Positions 1 to 9,660 of a DNA stretch of 64,000 bases are shown one piece after another. Every line of letters begins with the position of its first letter. Within the stretch, counting starts at the first letter, position 1. Source of the DNA: Magnetospirillum sp. Lineage in GTDB: Bacteria > Pseudomonadota > Alphaproteobacteria > CACIAM-22H2. Location of the stretch: contig JAPZUA010000004.1 in NCBI GenBank assembly GCA_027532905.1, forward strand, positions 90,001 to 154,000. The letters are read 5' to 3'. The notes below the pieces were generated by a model. It ran no database searches, had not been told where the DNA came from, and saw nothing but the letters and a program-made list of their open reading frames with translations. The translations under genes were made by a program, and so were the position numbers.

Positions 1-2300
1 CGGAACAGCAAAATATCGTCGAGCCGATTGAGGAATTCGGGGCGGAACGCGCGTTGGACAACGTTCATCACGCTCGCGCGCGCGAGTTCGACATCGTCGT
101 CCTCTTTGAGTGCTGCGATCGCGTCGCTGCCAAGATTGCTGGTCAGCACGATCAACGTATTCTTGAAATCGATCGTGCGGCCCTGCCCGTCGGTCAAACG
201 GCCGTCGTCGAGAACCTGCAACAGGATATTGAATACGTCCGGATGCGCCTTCTCGACTTCGTCGAACAGAATCACCTGGTAGGGGCGACGGCGCACGGCT
301 TCGGTCAACGCCCCGCCCTCGTCGTAGCCGACATAGCCGGGCGGTGCGCCGATCAGCCGCGAGACGGCGTGTTTCTCCATGTATTCGGACATGTCGATGC
401 GCAGCAAAGCGCTGTCGTCGTTGAACAGAAATGCAGCCAACGCCTTTGTCAGCTCGGTTTTGCCCACGCCCGTCGGCCCCAGAAACAGGAACGAGCCGAT
501 CGGCCGATTGGGATCCTGGAGGCCGGCCCGCGCGCGCCGCACGGCTTCCGACACAGCGGCGACCGCTTCGCTTTGGCCAACCACGCGCGATTGCAAAGTG
601 CTTTCCATCGACAGCAGCTTTTCGCGCTCGCCGGACAGCATTTTGTCGACCGGCACGCCGGTCCAGCGCGACACGACGGCCGCGATGTCGGCCTCGGTCA
701 CTTCTTCGTTGAGCAGGCGCGGCGTTGCGTCGGCACCCGCACTGCGCCCGCTCTCAAGCTGTTTTTCGAGGGCTGGAATGGTCGCGTATTTGAGCTCGGA
801 GGCGCGCGCAAGATCGCCCTTGCGCTGGGCCGCCTCGAACTCGGCGCGTGCGGCTTCGAGCCGTTCTTTCACGCGCTGGCCGCCTTGCAGCGACTCTTTC
901 TCGGAACGCCAGCGGCGCGTGAGGTCCGCAGACTGCGCCTCGAGCGTTGCCAGCTCCGTGTCGAGCTTCTGCAGCCGGTCGCGCGAAGCCGCATCGGTCT
1001 CGCGCTTCAGCGCTTCGCGCTCGATCTTGAGCTGGAGGATGCGGCGGTCGATTTCGTCGATCGATTCGGGCTTGCTGTCGACCGCCATGCGCATGCGGCT
1101 GCCCGCCTCGTCGATGAGGTCGATGGCCTTGTCGGGCAGGAAACGCTCGGAAATATAGCGATTCGAAAGTGTGGCAGCCGCGACGATGGCGCTGTCGGTG
1201 ATGCGCACGCCATGGTGCGTTTCGTATTTTTCCTTGAGGCCGCGCAGGATCGAAATCGTGTCCTCGACCGTGGGCTCGGCCACAAAAACAGGTTGGAAGC
1301 GCCGCGCGAGCGCCGCATCCTTCTCGATATGCTTGCGGTATTCGTCGAGCGTGGTTGCGCCCACGCAATGCAGGTCGCCGCGCGCGAGGGCCGGCTTCAG
1401 CATGTTCGACGCATCCATGGCGCCGTCGGCTTTGCCCGCCCCCACAAGCGTGTGCAATTCGTCGATAAACAGCACAACGTCGCCCTGGGCCGATGCGATT
1501 TCGGCCAGAACGCCCTTCAGGCGCTCCTCGAATTCGCCGCGGTATTTGGCCCCCGCGATCATGGCCCCAAGATCGAGCGACAGGAGGCGCTTGTCTTTGA
1601 GCGATTCGGGCACGTCGCCATTGACGATGCGCTGGGCAAGACCCTCGACGATCGCGGTTTTGCCCACGCCCGGCTCGCCGATCAGCACCGGGTTGTTCTT
1701 GGTACGGCGCGCCAGAACCTGGATCGTGCGCCGGATCTCTTCGTCGCGGCCGATCACAGGGTCGAGTTTGCCGTCGCGCGCGGCCTGGGTGAGATCGCGC
1801 GCGTATTTCTTGAGCGCCTCGTACTGGTCTTCAGCACCCGCCGTATCGGCTTTGCGGCCCTTGCGAAGATCCTCGATCGCGCGATTGATGGCTTCCGGTG
1901 TCGCCTTGGCTTTGGCAAGCGCATCGGCGGCTGGCGTGCCCTTCTGCAGGGCGACCGCCAGCAGCAAGCGCTCGACCGTCACGAACTGGTCGCCGGATTT
2001 TTTGGCAATTACTTCGGCCTGCTCGAACACTTTGGCCAATTCGGGGGCCAAATAGATCTGGCCTGCCCCGCTGCCTTCAATCGTCGGCAATTTGGCCAGC
2101 GCAGCATCGTTTTCGGCCGACGCAACGGCGACGTTGCCGCCGGCGGCGGCAACGAGCCCGGCTGCAAGCCCTTCGGGATCGTCGAGCAAGGCTTTCAGGA
2201 GGTGTTCGGGCGTTACGCGCTGGTGCGTGCTGCGCTGGGCCAGGGTTTGCGTGTTCTGCAGGAAACCCTTGGCGCGGTCGGTGTATTTGTTCAAATCCAT
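1..2300 (-). CDS. clpB: ATP-dependent disaggregase chaperone ClpB, C-terminus cut by window edge
   Basis: Hsp100 AAA+ unfoldase that, with DnaK, resolubilises aggregated protein after heat stress in the cytoplasm. Reading leftward from the ATG at 2300, about 766 codons are visible. They hold the N-terminal Clp repeat domain (starts [14 protein letters not shown]), the first ATPase module with Walker A GEPGVGKT and Walker [10 protein letters not shown], a middle coiled-coil region rich in charged residues, and the second module with Walker A GPTGVGKT, the pore loop GYVGYDEGG and the sensor region LTSNLGSD. The frame runs off the left edge after an arginine-finger-like [11 protein letters not shown] segment. 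About 90-100 residues are missing compared with the usual ~860. The gene follows DUF4167 and prmC on the same strand after a gap holding the MOSC gene on the other strand. The long opposite-strand open frame here is a shadow. Confidence 0.97.
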   Translation of the reverse strand, partial: MDLNKYTDRAKGFLQNTQTLAQRSTHQRVTPEHLLKALLDDPEGLAAGLVAAAGGNVAVASAENDAALAKLPTIEGSGAGQIYLAPELAKVFEQAEVIAKKSGDQFVTVERLLLAVALQKGTPAADALAKAKATPEAINRAIEDLRKGRKADTAGAEDQYEALKKYARDLTQAARDGKLDPVIGRDEEIRRTIQVLARRTKNNPVLIGEPGVGKTAIVEGLAQRIVNGDVPESLKDKRLLSLDLGAMIAGAKYRGEFEERLKGVLAEIASAQGDVVLFIDELHTLVGAGKADGAMDASNMLKPALARGDLHCVGATTLDEYRKHIEKDAALARRFQPVFVAEPTVEDTISILRGLKEKYETHHGVRITDSAIVAAATLSNRYISERFLPDKAIDLIDEAGSRMRMAVDSKPESIDEIDRRILQLKIEREALKRETDAASRDRLQKLDTELATLEAQSADLTRRWRSEKESLQGGQRVKERLEAARAEFEAAQRKGDLARASELKYATIPALEKQLESGRSAGADATPRLLNEEVTEADIAAVVSRWTGVPVDKMLSGEREKLLSMESTLQSRVVGQSEAVAAVSEAVRRARAGLQDPNRPIGSFLFLGPTGVGKTELTKALAAFLFNDDSALLRIDMSEYMEKHAVSRLIGAPPGYVGYDEGGALTEAVRRRPYQVILFDEVEKAHPDVFNILLQVLDDGRLTDGQGRTIDFKNTLIVLTSNLGSDAIAALKEDDDVELARASVMNVVQRAFRPEFLNRLDDILLF

Positions 2301-2380
2301 GGTCGCGGCGTCCTTCTGAAAGGTCCCCCATCGCGGGCGGACAGGCGTGCCGGGGACCTCAAGCGAGCATCCCCAAAAAC

Positions 2381-2409
2381 CATATGGCGAGTAAAAACCG
2401 TGCCGCAAG
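2381..2409 (-). promoter_or_regulatory. Possible heat-shock (RpoH-type) promoter for clpB
   Basis: On the minus strand, a CTTGCGG element is followed after 15 nt by CCATATGG, about 80 nt upstream of the clpB start. The arrangement resembles sigma32 promoters (CTTG-rich -35, CC-AT-rich -10). The match is only partial, so this is tentative. The rest of the 174-nt gap between clpB and the divergent MOSC gene shows nothing else clear. Confidence 0.35.
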
Positions 2410-2474
2410 TGCGGCTTCCCACCGCAGGCCGCCGAATCGGTTGACGTCGGAAAACCCCCATGTAGGCTAGCGCC

Positions 2475-3233
2475 ATGGGTTTTTCCGTCGATCAAATCTA
2501 CCGCTATCCGGTCAAGGGGCTGAGCCCCGAAAAGCTTGCGCGAACCGCCGTCGTTGCGGGCCAAGGCATTGCAGGCGATAGGCGATTTGCGATTGCGCAC
2601 GGCTCGACCGCGTTCGATGCTGAGGCGCCCGCCTGGATGCCCAAGCACAATTTTCTGATGCTCGCCAAGAACGAGCGTCTGGCGCTGTTGCGAACCGTTT
2701 TCGACGACGCGACCGGAACGCTCACCATCGAGCGCAACGGCCGCCAGGTCGTGCGCGCCGATATTTCGACGCAAACCGGCCGCACGCTGGTCGAACAGTT
2801 TTTTGCGGCCTTCATGGGATCGGAGTCGCGCGGCAGCCCGAAACTGGTCGAGGCCCCCGGCCATATGTTCTCGGACACGGCGCGCAAGGTCGTGTCGCTG
2901 ATAGGCCTTGCGAGCATTGCCGACATCGAGCGCGTGGCGCGCGCGCCCGTCGATCCGCTGCGCTTTCGCGCCAATCTCTATATCGCGGGAACGCGCGCCT
3001 GGGAGGAGTTCGACTGGCTCGGGCGCGAGATCGTCGTCGGCCAAGCGCGGCTGCGCGTGCTCGACCGCATCGACCGCTGCCCTGCCACGAGTGTGAATCC
3101 TGCAACCGCGCAGCGGGACATGAACGTGCCCCGCCTGCTGCAGGACGGATTCCGCCACATCGATTGCGGCGTGTTTGCCGAAATCGTCGCCGGCGGCGAA
3201 ATCGCCCCCGGCGACGAAGTTACGCTTGTCTGA
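2475..3233 (+). CDS. MOSC domain-containing protein (molybdenum-cofactor sulfurase C-terminal family)
   Basis: A 252-residue protein with an N-terminal beta-barrel MOSC_N segment (begins [20 protein letters not shown]) followed by a MOSC domain with the conserved RCPATSVNP cysteine motif near residue 203. MOSC proteins handle sulfur on molybdenum cofactor or reduce N-hydroxylated compounds in the mARC/YcbX/YiiM lineage. The substrate here cannot be told from sequence. The gene is divergent from clpB. Its stop codon (3231-3233) abuts the stop of the convergent DUF4167 gene with no intergenic base, so no terminator lies between them. Confidence 0.9.
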   Translation: MGFSVDQIYRYPVKGLSPEKLARTAVVAGQGIAGDRRFAIAHGSTAFDAEAPAWMPKHNFLMLAKNERLALLRTVFDDATGTLTIERNGRQVVRADISTQTGRTLVEQFFAAFMGSESRGSPKLVEAPGHMFSDTARKVVSLIGLASIADIERVARAPVDPLRFRANLYIAGTRAWEEFDWLGREIVVGQARLRVLDRIDRCPATSVNPATAQRDMNVPRLLQDGFRHIDCGVFAEIVAGGEIAPGDEVTLV

Positions 3234-3797
3234 TTAGCCGCGGCCTTCGTCGGGCGGATTGCCCATGAAGGACGGGACGGGACCTGCCGCCTGCATGTCG
3301 CCTTGCGGCGGCTGCGGCTGGTTCGTGTGCACCACCACCGGTCCCGGCATTGTGGGCTGCGGCCCAACGCCCGGCAACTCGCCCGTAGGCGCCGTGGGCG
3401 TGCCGTTGCCCGCGTTCGGATCGCCCGTATAGGCCGCCTGCTGCTGCAGCCCGCCCTGCGGACGCTGCGGCGGATAGGGCTCCTGGTTGGCATTGATCAG
3501 ACGGAAATAATGTTCGGCGTGCTGATAGAAATTTTCAGCCGCAATGCGGTCGCCGCTGGCCGAGGCATCGCGCGCCAGGGCGAGATACTTTTCGAGCACC
3601 TGATAGGCATTGCCGCGGATGCGCACATCCGGCCCGTTCGAGTCGAACGTCTGGGCGCGGAACGGCACGTTCGAGCGATTGCCCCCACCACCGCCGCCGC
3701 CCCCACCACCACCACCACCACCACCGCCCCCACCGCCGCCGCCCCCTCCGCCGCGATAATTGTTGCTGTGCCCGCCGCGATTGCGCTGCCGTTTCAT
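3234..3797 (-). CDS. DUF4167 domain protein with long polyglycine tract
   Basis: Conserved alphaproteobacterial protein of unknown function, 187 residues. The start is the ATG at 3797 (MKRQRNRGGHSNN), preceded by a GAGGAA ribosome site; the open frame extends further but without support. The basic N-terminus leads into 24 consecutive glycines. The DUF4167 core follows (NVPFRAQTFDSNGPDVRIRG...NAYQVLEKYLALARDA...NFYQHAEHYFRL), then a Pro/Gln-rich disordered tail. A basic, glycine-rich N-terminus suggests nucleic-acid binding, but that is inference. Position between prmC and clpB is the usual alphaproteobacterial context. Confidence 0.9.
   Translation of the reverse strand: MKRQRNRGGHSNNYRGGGGGGGGGGGGGGGGGGGGGGGGNRSNVPFRAQTFDSNGPDVRIRGNAYQVLEKYLALARDASASGDRIAAENFYQHAEHYFRLINANQEPYPPQRPQGGLQQQAAYTGDPNAGNGTPTAPTGELPGVGPQPTMPGPVVVHTNQPQPPQGDMQAAGPVPSFMGNPPDEGRG
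3681..3752. repeat. 24-codon glycine tract, low-complexity trinucleotide repeat
   Basis: Seventy-two nucleotides of CC-ending triplets on the plus strand (ccc, cca, ccg, cct) encode 24 consecutive glycines of the DUF4167 protein on the minus strand. Within it lies a run of seven identical acc triplets. Such a tract can change length by replication slippage while staying in frame. Confidence 0.9.
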
Positions 3798-3992
3798 CGT
3801 CGTTCCTCGTGTTGTGGCGAAAACTTCGGCATGTCGGGCAGCATTGCCCGCATGCGCGATTTCATTCTGGGATGGGACGACGAGGAGGGGCGCTGAAGGC
3901 CGCGATCCCGGTCGCGCGGCGCCCTTAAATCTCAAGGGCCGCCGCTGGTTCGAAAACGAACCTGCAGCCCGGAAACTAGACCCCTGCCCCCT

Positions 3993-4856
3993 TCAATCCA
4001 AGCGGTTTTTTTCGGCCACCACGCAGCGCTCGATGCCAGCCAAATCGCGATAAAGCCGGATCGGCGCCAGGCCTGCCTTGGCGCACAGAGCGGCCACATC
4101 GGCTGCCTGCCCTTGTCCGACCTCGAAAAAAACGCGTGCGCCCGGCGCCATCACACGCGGCAGATCGGCGAGGATCGCGCGGTAGCACATCAAGCCGTCC
4201 GGGCCGCCGTCGAGCGCTTCGATCGGTTCGAAATCGCGCACTTCGAGGCCCAACCCGTCGATATCGCTTGCCCGGATGTAAGGCGGATTGGCGAGGACGA
4301 GATTGAAACTGGCACGCAAAGCACTGGTCCAATTGGCACAGACGAACGACGCGCGCGATGCGAGCCCCAGCGACACCGCATTGGCGGCGGCAATTTCGAG
4401 CGCTTCGGCACTCGCATCGATGCCGAGCCCGCGCGCCAAACGCCGCTCGGACAAAAACGCCAGCAACAGGCACCCCGAGCCCGTCCCCAGATCGAGCACG
4501 CGGCCCGTCCAGTCGCGGCCTTCGGCAAATTCGAGGGCGGCCGACACAAGCGTCTCGCTGTCGGGGCGCGGCACGAGCGTGGCGCTCGAGACCTTGAAAT
4601 CGAGGCTCCAGAACTCCTTGCGCCCGACGAGATAGGCCGAGGGTGCCCCCAACACGCGCGCTTCGGCTAGCGCATAGGCGTAGGCGCACGCCTCCGGGTC
4701 GATCGGCGTGTCGGGATAGGCGATCATCGCCTCGAGCCCCAAGCCGCTTGCCGTCATGGCGATAAGGCGCGCTTCGAGCCGCGGATTGTCGATTTCGGCA
4801 GTTGCCATCGTCCGCGTGAGATCGCGCATCAGTACATCGAGCCGCATGGAACCCAT
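3993..4856 (-). CDS. prmC: Peptide chain release factor N5-glutamine methyltransferase PrmC
   Basis: Methylates the glutamine of the GGQ motif of release factors RF1 and RF2 using SAM, raising termination efficiency. The 287-residue protein shows a helical N-terminal substrate-binding domain, the SAM-binding motif LDLGTGSGC near residue 121, and the diagnostic NPPY motif at residues 190-193. It lies 6 nt downstream of prfA, its substrate gene. The start at 4856 (MGSMRLDV) is used; the internal ATG at 4847 is an alternative because neither has a strong ribosome site. Confidence 0.95.
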   Translation of the reverse strand: MGSMRLDVLMRDLTRTMATAEIDNPRLEARLIAMTASGLGLEAMIAYPDTPIDPEACAYAYALAEARVLGAPSAYLVGRKEFWSLDFKVSSATLVPRPDSETLVSAALEFAEGRDWTGRVLDLGTGSGCLLLAFLSERRLARGLGIDASAEALEIAAANAVSLGLASRASFVCANWTSALRASFNLVLANPPYIRASDIDGLGLEVRDFEPIEALDGGPDGLMCYRAILADLPRVMAPGARVFFEVGQGQAADVAALCAKAGLAPIRLYRDLAGIERCVVAEKNRLD

Positions 4857-4862
4857 CGGCTT

Positions 4863-5927
4863 TTACCCGAGCTCGGCGAGCTTGGCGGCACGATCCTCCG
4901 CGATCAGCGCGTCGACGAAGCGGTCGAGCTCGCCTTCCATGACCTTGTCGATCTCGTAGATCGTGAGATTGATGCGATGGTCGCTCACGCGGCCTTGCGG
5001 AAAATTGTAGGTGCGGATGCGCTCCGAGCGGTCGCCCGAGCCGACCTGGCCTTTGCGGTCGGCGGCGCGAAGTGCATCGGTGCGCGCACGCTCGGCCTCG
5101 TAGATGCGCGCGCGCAGAATCTTCATCGCCTTGGCTTTGTTCTTGTGCTGCGATTTTTCGTCCTGCTGCTGCACCACGATGCCGGTCGGCATGTGCGTGA
5201 TGCGCACCGCGCTGTCGGTCGTGTTGACCGACTGGCCGCCGGGGCCGCTCGATCGGAAGATGTCGATGCGCAGATCCTTTTCTTCGATCTGCACGTCCAC
5301 CTCTTCGGCCTCGGGCAGCACCGCGACGGTCGCGGTCGATGTGTGGATGCGCCCGCTTGCTTCCGTTTGCGGCACGCGCTGGACCCGATGCACGCCCGAT
5401 TCGAACTTGAGCCGCGCGAACACGCCTGCACCCGAAATATTGGCCGTCGCGTCGCGATAGCCGCCGAGGCCCGTTTCGCCGATTTCCATGACCTCGAAGC
5501 GCCAGCCGCGCAATTGCGCGTAGCGCTGATACATGCGGAAAAGCTGGGACGCGAACAAGGCGGCCTCGTCGCCGCCGGTCCCTGCGCGCACTTCGAGAAT
5601 GGCGTTCTTCTCGTCGGCCGCGTCCTTGGGCAGCAGCATCGCCTGCAGATCGCGCTCCATCTCGGGCAGGCGCGCCTTCAGCACGAAAAACTCCTGCTCG
5701 GCCATTGCGCGCATTTCGGCGTCGTCGCCGCTGCGCAAGGCTTCGAGCTCGAGCATTTCGGCTTTGGCTTTGGCCAGCGTTTCGATCGACGCGACCACGG
5801 GGCCAAGATCGGAATATTCCTTGGAAAGCTTGGCGAGGCTTTTGGAATCGGCTGTGCCGCTGGACAGGATGTCGCCCAGTTCGCGATAGCGGAAAACGAC
5901 TTTGTCGAGACTAGCGTCGAAACTCAC
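4863..5927 (-). CDS. prfA: Peptide chain release factor 1 (RF1)
   Basis: Recognises UAA and UAG stop codons and triggers peptide release. The 354-residue length is typical. The catalytic GGQ loop is clear ([16 protein letters not shown]), and the C-terminal RF signature region with VRITHMPTG follows. The start is a GTG at 5927 that overlaps the hemA stop as GTGA, implying translational coupling. The order hemA-prfA-prmC is the one seen in enterobacteria such as E. coli. Confidence 0.97.
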   Translation of the reverse strand: MSFDASLDKVVFRYRELGDILSSGTADSKSLAKLSKEYSDLGPVVASIETLAKAKAEMLELEALRSGDDAEMRAMAEQEFFVLKARLPEMERDLQAMLLPKDAADEKNAILEVRAGTGGDEAALFASQLFRMYQRYAQLRGWRFEVMEIGETGLGGYRDATANISGAGVFARLKFESGVHRVQRVPQTEASGRIHTSTATVAVLPEAEEVDVQIEEKDLRIDIFRSSGPGGQSVNTTDSAVRITHMPTGIVVQQQDEKSQHKNKAKAMKILRARIYEAERARTDALRAADRKGQVGSGDRSERIRTYNFPQGRVSDHRINLTIYEIDKVMEGELDRFVDALIAEDRAAKLAELG

Positions 5928-7186
5928 TTCTTGTTCTCCGGTTTGTCGAGGCCGAAAGCGCGGGCAATCAGCGCTTCGTCCTCAAGGCTGGCGGGCGTGC
6001 CGTCGGCGGCAAGTTCGCGCAGCAGGGCGGTCGGCGCATGCAGCAGGCGATGGACGAGAAGCTCGGTCGCGCGCGCCGGATCGTCGGGCTTTTCAGCCAG
6101 CACGCGCAAGCGCTCGCTTTCGAAATGCCGGCGCAATGCCACGATGGTGCCCGACGCCTCGCGCACGGCAAGGGCGCGCTGGAACGCCGCAAGCTCTGCA
6201 TCGACGATCGCGACCGCCTCGCCGAAGGCCGCTTCGCGCGCATCGCGGCCTTTGAGGGCAAGGCCCTCAAGATCGTCGATACCGTAGCGATAGGCACCGT
6301 CGATCTTTTCGACCTCGCGCGCCACGTCTTCCGGCACGCCCAAATCGAGAAACAGGATCGGCCGCCGCCTGCGCTTGCGCAAGGCGGCAAGCGTGGCCGC
6401 ACCGTCGATCGCAATACGCCCGGTGCCGAGAGCGGTGACCACAAGATCGGCCCCCACAAGCGCCTCGCCGATCTGGTCGAGCGGCACGTGATGCGCCTCC
6501 AAGCGGCGCGCAAGCTCGCCTGCGCGCGCTGCCGCCGGTGCTGCGACCGCCAATTGCTTGAGCCCGCTGCGGCGGAAATGCTCGACCAGCAATTCGCCCA
6601 TCTCGCCAAGCCCCAGCAGGAGCCCTGCACATTGCTTGAGATCGCCGTGCACGTCGCGCGCGACGGCCGCCGCAGCGGCGGCAAGCGACACGGGCCGTTC
6701 GCCGATCGCGGTTTCGCTGCGCACGCGTTTGGCCGCCGAATAGGCATGTGCGAGTGCGGCTTCGAGTTCGGCACCCACGAGGCCCATCTCGCGCGACAGC
6801 GCGTGCGCGGCTTTGAGTTGGCCCAGCACCTGCGGTTCGCCGATCACCTGGCTGTCGAGCGAGCAAGCCACGGCAAACACATGCCGAAGCGCATCGGCAT
6901 CCGCGTGCGCGTAAAGTTCGCGCCCCGGCGCATGGCCCAAGCGATCGGCGAAGGTCTGACGCACGATGTCGGCTGCCGCATTGGGATCGTCGTGTGCGAA
7001 CTGCACTTCCACGCGGTCGCAGGTCGAGATCAGCACGGCTTGGCCGAGGCCCATGCGTCGCAATTCGGCTAGAACACCGCGCAATTCGCCGTCCGGCACG
7101 AACAACGCGTCGCGCGTGGCTGCAGAACTCGAACGGTGATTGGCGCCCACGACGCCCAGCCGGGCGCGTGCCGCACGCGTCTCCAT
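5924..7186 (-). CDS. hemA: Glutamyl-tRNA reductase (first committed step of C5 tetrapyrrole synthesis)
   Basis: Reduces glutamyl-tRNA to glutamate-1-semialdehyde with NADPH, feeding heme, siroheme and cobalamin synthesis. With the ATG at 7186 ([14 protein letters not shown], preceded by GAGG) it has 420 residues, the usual length. Visible marks are the catalytic-cysteine motif STCDRVEV (Cys56; the usual Asn after Cys is Asp here), His102, the signature [17 protein letters not shown] at 112-128, the dinucleotide-binding GLGEMGELL, and [12 protein letters not shown]. The C-terminal dimerisation helices follow. The open frame extends to 7279 over the ispG 3' end, but that extension is unlikely. 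The gene lies 46 nt after ispG and overlaps prfA by 4 nt. Most alphaproteobacteria use ALA synthase instead, so this enzyme is unexpected. Confidence 0.93.
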   Translation of the reverse strand: METRAARARLGVVGANHRSSSAATRDALFVPDGELRGVLAELRRMGLGQAVLISTCDRVEVQFAHDDPNAAADIVRQTFADRLGHAPGRELYAHADADALRHVFAVACSLDSQVIGEPQVLGQLKAAHALSREMGLVGAELEAALAHAYSAAKRVRSETAIGERPVSLAAAAAAVARDVHGDLKQCAGLLLGLGEMGELLVEHFRRSGLKQLAVAAPAAARAGELARRLEAHHVPLDQIGEALVGADLVVTALGTGRIAIDGAATLAALRKRRRRPILFLDLGVPEDVAREVEKIDGAYRYGIDDLEGLALKGRDAREAAFGEAVAIVDAELAAFQRALAVREASGTIVALRRHFESERLRVLAEKPDDPARATELLVHRLLHAPTALLRELAADGTPASLEDEALIARAFGLDKPENKK

Positions 7187-7232
7187 CGCTGGGGGCCTCG
7201 CTACAAAAAAGCCGGCGGCGGGGCGGGGTCCG

Positions 7233-8366
7233 TCATTCGGCGGCTTTCTCGCCCGCAGCAGTCTCGGCCGCTTGGGCAAGAAGTTCGGCCGCGCGCTTTT
7301 CGACCATCTGCGCCAGATGCTCGACGATGTCGCCGTCTTTGAGGCGGTGGTCTTGTTGGCCCGCCACGTAGACCATGTGCGTCCCGTTGCCCCCGCCGGT
7401 GAAGCCGATATCGGTCTCGCGCGCTTCGCCGGGGCCGTTGACCACGCAGCCGATTACCGACAGCGTCATCGGCACGGTGATGGCGCTCAAACGCTCCTCA
7501 AGCCGCTCGACGGTCTTGATCACGTCGAATTGCTGGCGTGCGCAGGACGGGCACGCAATGACCGTGACGCCGCGCCGGCGCAGGCCCAGCGCCTTCAACA
7601 TGTCGTAGCCGACTTTGACTTCCTCGACCGGATCGGCCGACAGCGACACGCGGATCGTGTCGCCGATCCCGGCCCACAGCAACGAGCCCAAGCCGATCGC
7701 CGACTTGACCGTGCCCATGCGCAGCGCACCCGCCTCGGTGATGCCAAGATGCAAAGGATAGTCGCACGCCTCGGCGAGCTGCTGATAGGCCGCTACGGCC
7801 AGGAACACGTCCGAGGCTTTGCAGCTGATCTTGAATTCGCGGAAATCTTCGTCTTCGAGATATTTGGCGTGGTTGAGCGCACTCTCGACCATCGCTTCGG
7901 GGCACGGCTCGCCGTATTTGTCGAGCAATTCGCGCTCGAGCGAGCCCGCATTGACGCCGATACGAATCGAGCAGCCGTAATCCTTGGCCGCCTTCACGAC
8001 CTCGCGCACGCGTTCCTTCGAGCCGATATTGCCGGGATTGATGCGCAAGCACGCCGCCCCGGCCTTGGCTGATTCGATGGCGCGTTTGTAGTGGAAATGG
8101 ATGTCCGCCACGATCGGCACGCTGACCTGCGGGATGATCTTGGCAAGGCCCGCGGTCGACTCTTCGTCGGGGCACGAGACACGCACGATGTCGGCCCCTG
8201 CCGCTTCGGCAGCCCGGATCTGTGCGACCGTTGCATCGACGTCGGAGGTCAGCGTGTTGGTCATCGTCTGCACGGTGATCGGCGCGTCGCCGCCGACCGG
8301 CACTTTGCCGACCATGATCTGGCGGCATTTGCGACGAAGGATCTGGCGATAGGGGCGGATGCTCAT
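7233..8366 (-). CDS. ispG: 4-hydroxy-3-methylbut-2-en-1-yl diphosphate synthase (IspG/GcpE)
   Basis: Iron-sulfur enzyme of the MEP isoprenoid pathway converting MEcPP to HMBPP. The 377-residue protein starts [20 protein letters not shown] and shows the TIM-barrel motifs ([20 protein letters not shown]) and the [4Fe-4S] cysteines in [10 protein letters not shown] and [12 protein letters not shown] poorly conserved alanine-rich tail ends the protein. It sits 62 nt downstream of the rodZ-like gene and upstream of hemA on the same strand, as in many alphaproteobacteria, where hisS rather than hemA commonly follows. Confidence 0.97.
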   Translation of the reverse strand: MSIRPYRQILRRKCRQIMVGKVPVGGDAPITVQTMTNTLTSDVDATVAQIRAAEAAGADIVRVSCPDEESTAGLAKIIPQVSVPIVADIHFHYKRAIESAKAGAACLRINPGNIGSKERVREVVKAAKDYGCSIRIGVNAGSLERELLDKYGEPCPEAMVESALNHAKYLEDEDFREFKISCKASDVFLAVAAYQQLAEACDYPLHLGITEAGALRMGTVKSAIGLGSLLWAGIGDTIRVSLSADPVEEVKVGYDMLKALGLRRRGVTVIACPSCARQQFDVIKTVERLEERLSAITVPMTLSVIGCVVNGPGEARETDIGFTGGGNGTHMVYVAGQQDHRLKDGDIVEHLAQMVEKRAAELLAQAAETAAGEKAAE

Positions 8367-8428
8367 GGCAGGTTTGCTCGCATTGGCGGCGGAGGCGCGT
8401 TCAGGCCTCTCTTATAACCCAACCAAGG

Positions 8429-9535
8429 TCACCCAGGCGAGCCGTCCGACACGGGGTCCGAAGCAGGGGCCGGGGCGGGCGCCAAAGCAGGGGCTGCCGA
8501 CGGCGGCGGGGCAACAGGGCGCGGCGGCTCGGGCGGGGCGGCCGTACCGGCCACGAGGCGCACAGGATCGAGCGGCACGCTGCGCTGGACGAAGCCCACG
8601 CGGCCGATCGCCGGCACCAATCGCCCATCGACGCGAATATCGAGGCCGCCGGCATTGCCGGTCCACAGAGCGAGGCCCTCGCGGTCGGGTGCGTTGTAGC
8701 TCTCGCCAGCGCGCAAGATGCGCGAGAACACGATGTTGCCCGCAGCGTCGCGAATTTGCGTCCAGCTGTCCGACGTCGCGCGAATGACAATGCGGCCTTC
8801 CTGCAGCTCGCCGAAGCTGCGCGGGCCCTCGGCCGCCGGAGCCGGTGCTGCCGATGCCGGCGCGGCAGACGGCGGCAAAGCCGCGAGTTGTGTGGCCGGA
8901 GCGGCCGGGGTCGGCACGAAAGCGGCGGGCGGCAGCGGTGCTGGCGCTTCGAGCACCGGCGACGGGATGGGCTGCGGGAGCGCGCCCGCGCGCGCTTCGC
9001 TCGACGACAAGCCGTTGCTGCGCGGCGGCAGCGGCTCGGGTGCCGGCACGCGGGCGGCGAGCGTTTCGGGCACGGCCGTCACGCGCTGAGCAGGCGTGCG
9101 ATTGTCGAGCGTATGATAGTACCAGCCGCCGTAAGAGAGCACGGCCGCGAGCAGAGCGCTGGCGACCACGAGCGAGCCCGGCAGCCGCGTTTCGTTGATC
9201 GGCGTGGGGAACGAAAGTTCGGCGCGCTCTTCCAGGCCGCTCGTCTCGGCACGAAAACGGCGCACGAGTTCGGTGCTGTCGAGTTCGAGGAAATCGGCAT
9301 ACGCGCGCACGAAGCCCGCGGCATAAGCACCGCGCGGCAGATCCTGATGGCGCCCGGTTTCGATCGCATCGAGCATCAAGCGACGGATCTTGAGTTGGCG
9401 CGCGATATCGACGATCTGCCAGCCGCGCCGTTCGCGCTCGGCACGCAGCAATTCGCCCACGCTGGCGTTTGCACGAGGTGCCCGCACCGAGGTGTTGCGC
9501 AATTGCGCGGTCGGATCGTTGCTATCGCTCGACAA
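8429..9535 (-). CDS. RodZ-like helix-turn-helix membrane protein with DUF4115 domain
   Basis: Probable cell-shape or cytoskeleton-associated protein. An N-terminal XRE-like HTH (VGELLRAERERRGWQIVDIA ... LKIRRLMLDAIETGRHQDLP) is followed by one membrane segment (SLVVASALLAAVLSYGGWYY), a long Pro/Ala-rich linker and a C-terminal DUF4115 domain (DSWTQIRDAAGNIVFSRILR). This is the RodZ layout, and RodZ-ispG adjacency is common. The start is uncertain: the TTG at 9535 is chosen because it follows a GGGAAAG site. The frame stays open to a GTG at 9637, but that stretch contains a 7-bp hairpin (9555-9573) more typical of intergenic DNA after ptsP. Confidence 0.85.
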   Translation of the reverse strand: MSSDSNDPTAQLRNTSVRAPRANASVGELLRAERERRGWQIVDIARQLKIRRLMLDAIETGRHQDLPRGAYAAGFVRAYADFLELDSTELVRRFRAETSGLEERAELSFPTPINETRLPGSLVVASALLAAVLSYGGWYYHTLDNRTPAQRVTAVPETLAARVPAPEPLPPRSNGLSSSEARAGALPQPIPSPVLEAPAPLPPAAFVPTPAAPATQLAALPPSAAPASAAPAPAAEGPRSFGELQEGRIVIRATSDSWTQIRDAAGNIVFSRILRAGESYNAPDREGLALWTGNAGGLDIRVDGRLVPAIGRVGFVQRSVPLDPVRLVAGTAAPPEPPRPVAPPPSAAPALAPAPAPASDPVSDGSPG

Positions 9536-9660
9536 GCGGACTTTCCCAACGGAAGGCCGAACATTTTTCGGCCTGGACAACCAATTTCCACCGTCTTTGT
9601 AGCAAAACGCCGGAAAACGGGCAACTCCTTGCCGCACTGCGAAAAAGCGGATTTACCCCC

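Noticed and set aside
54-2444. A 796-codon plus-strand frame over clpB
   Set aside because: The minus strand encodes an unmistakable ClpB; the plus frame has no domain and is a GC-driven shadow.
9555-9573. GGCCGAA-loop-TTCGGCC hairpin as a ptsP terminator
   Set aside because: The stem is good, but no T-run follows on the minus strand, so it is only used as a hint for the rodZ start.
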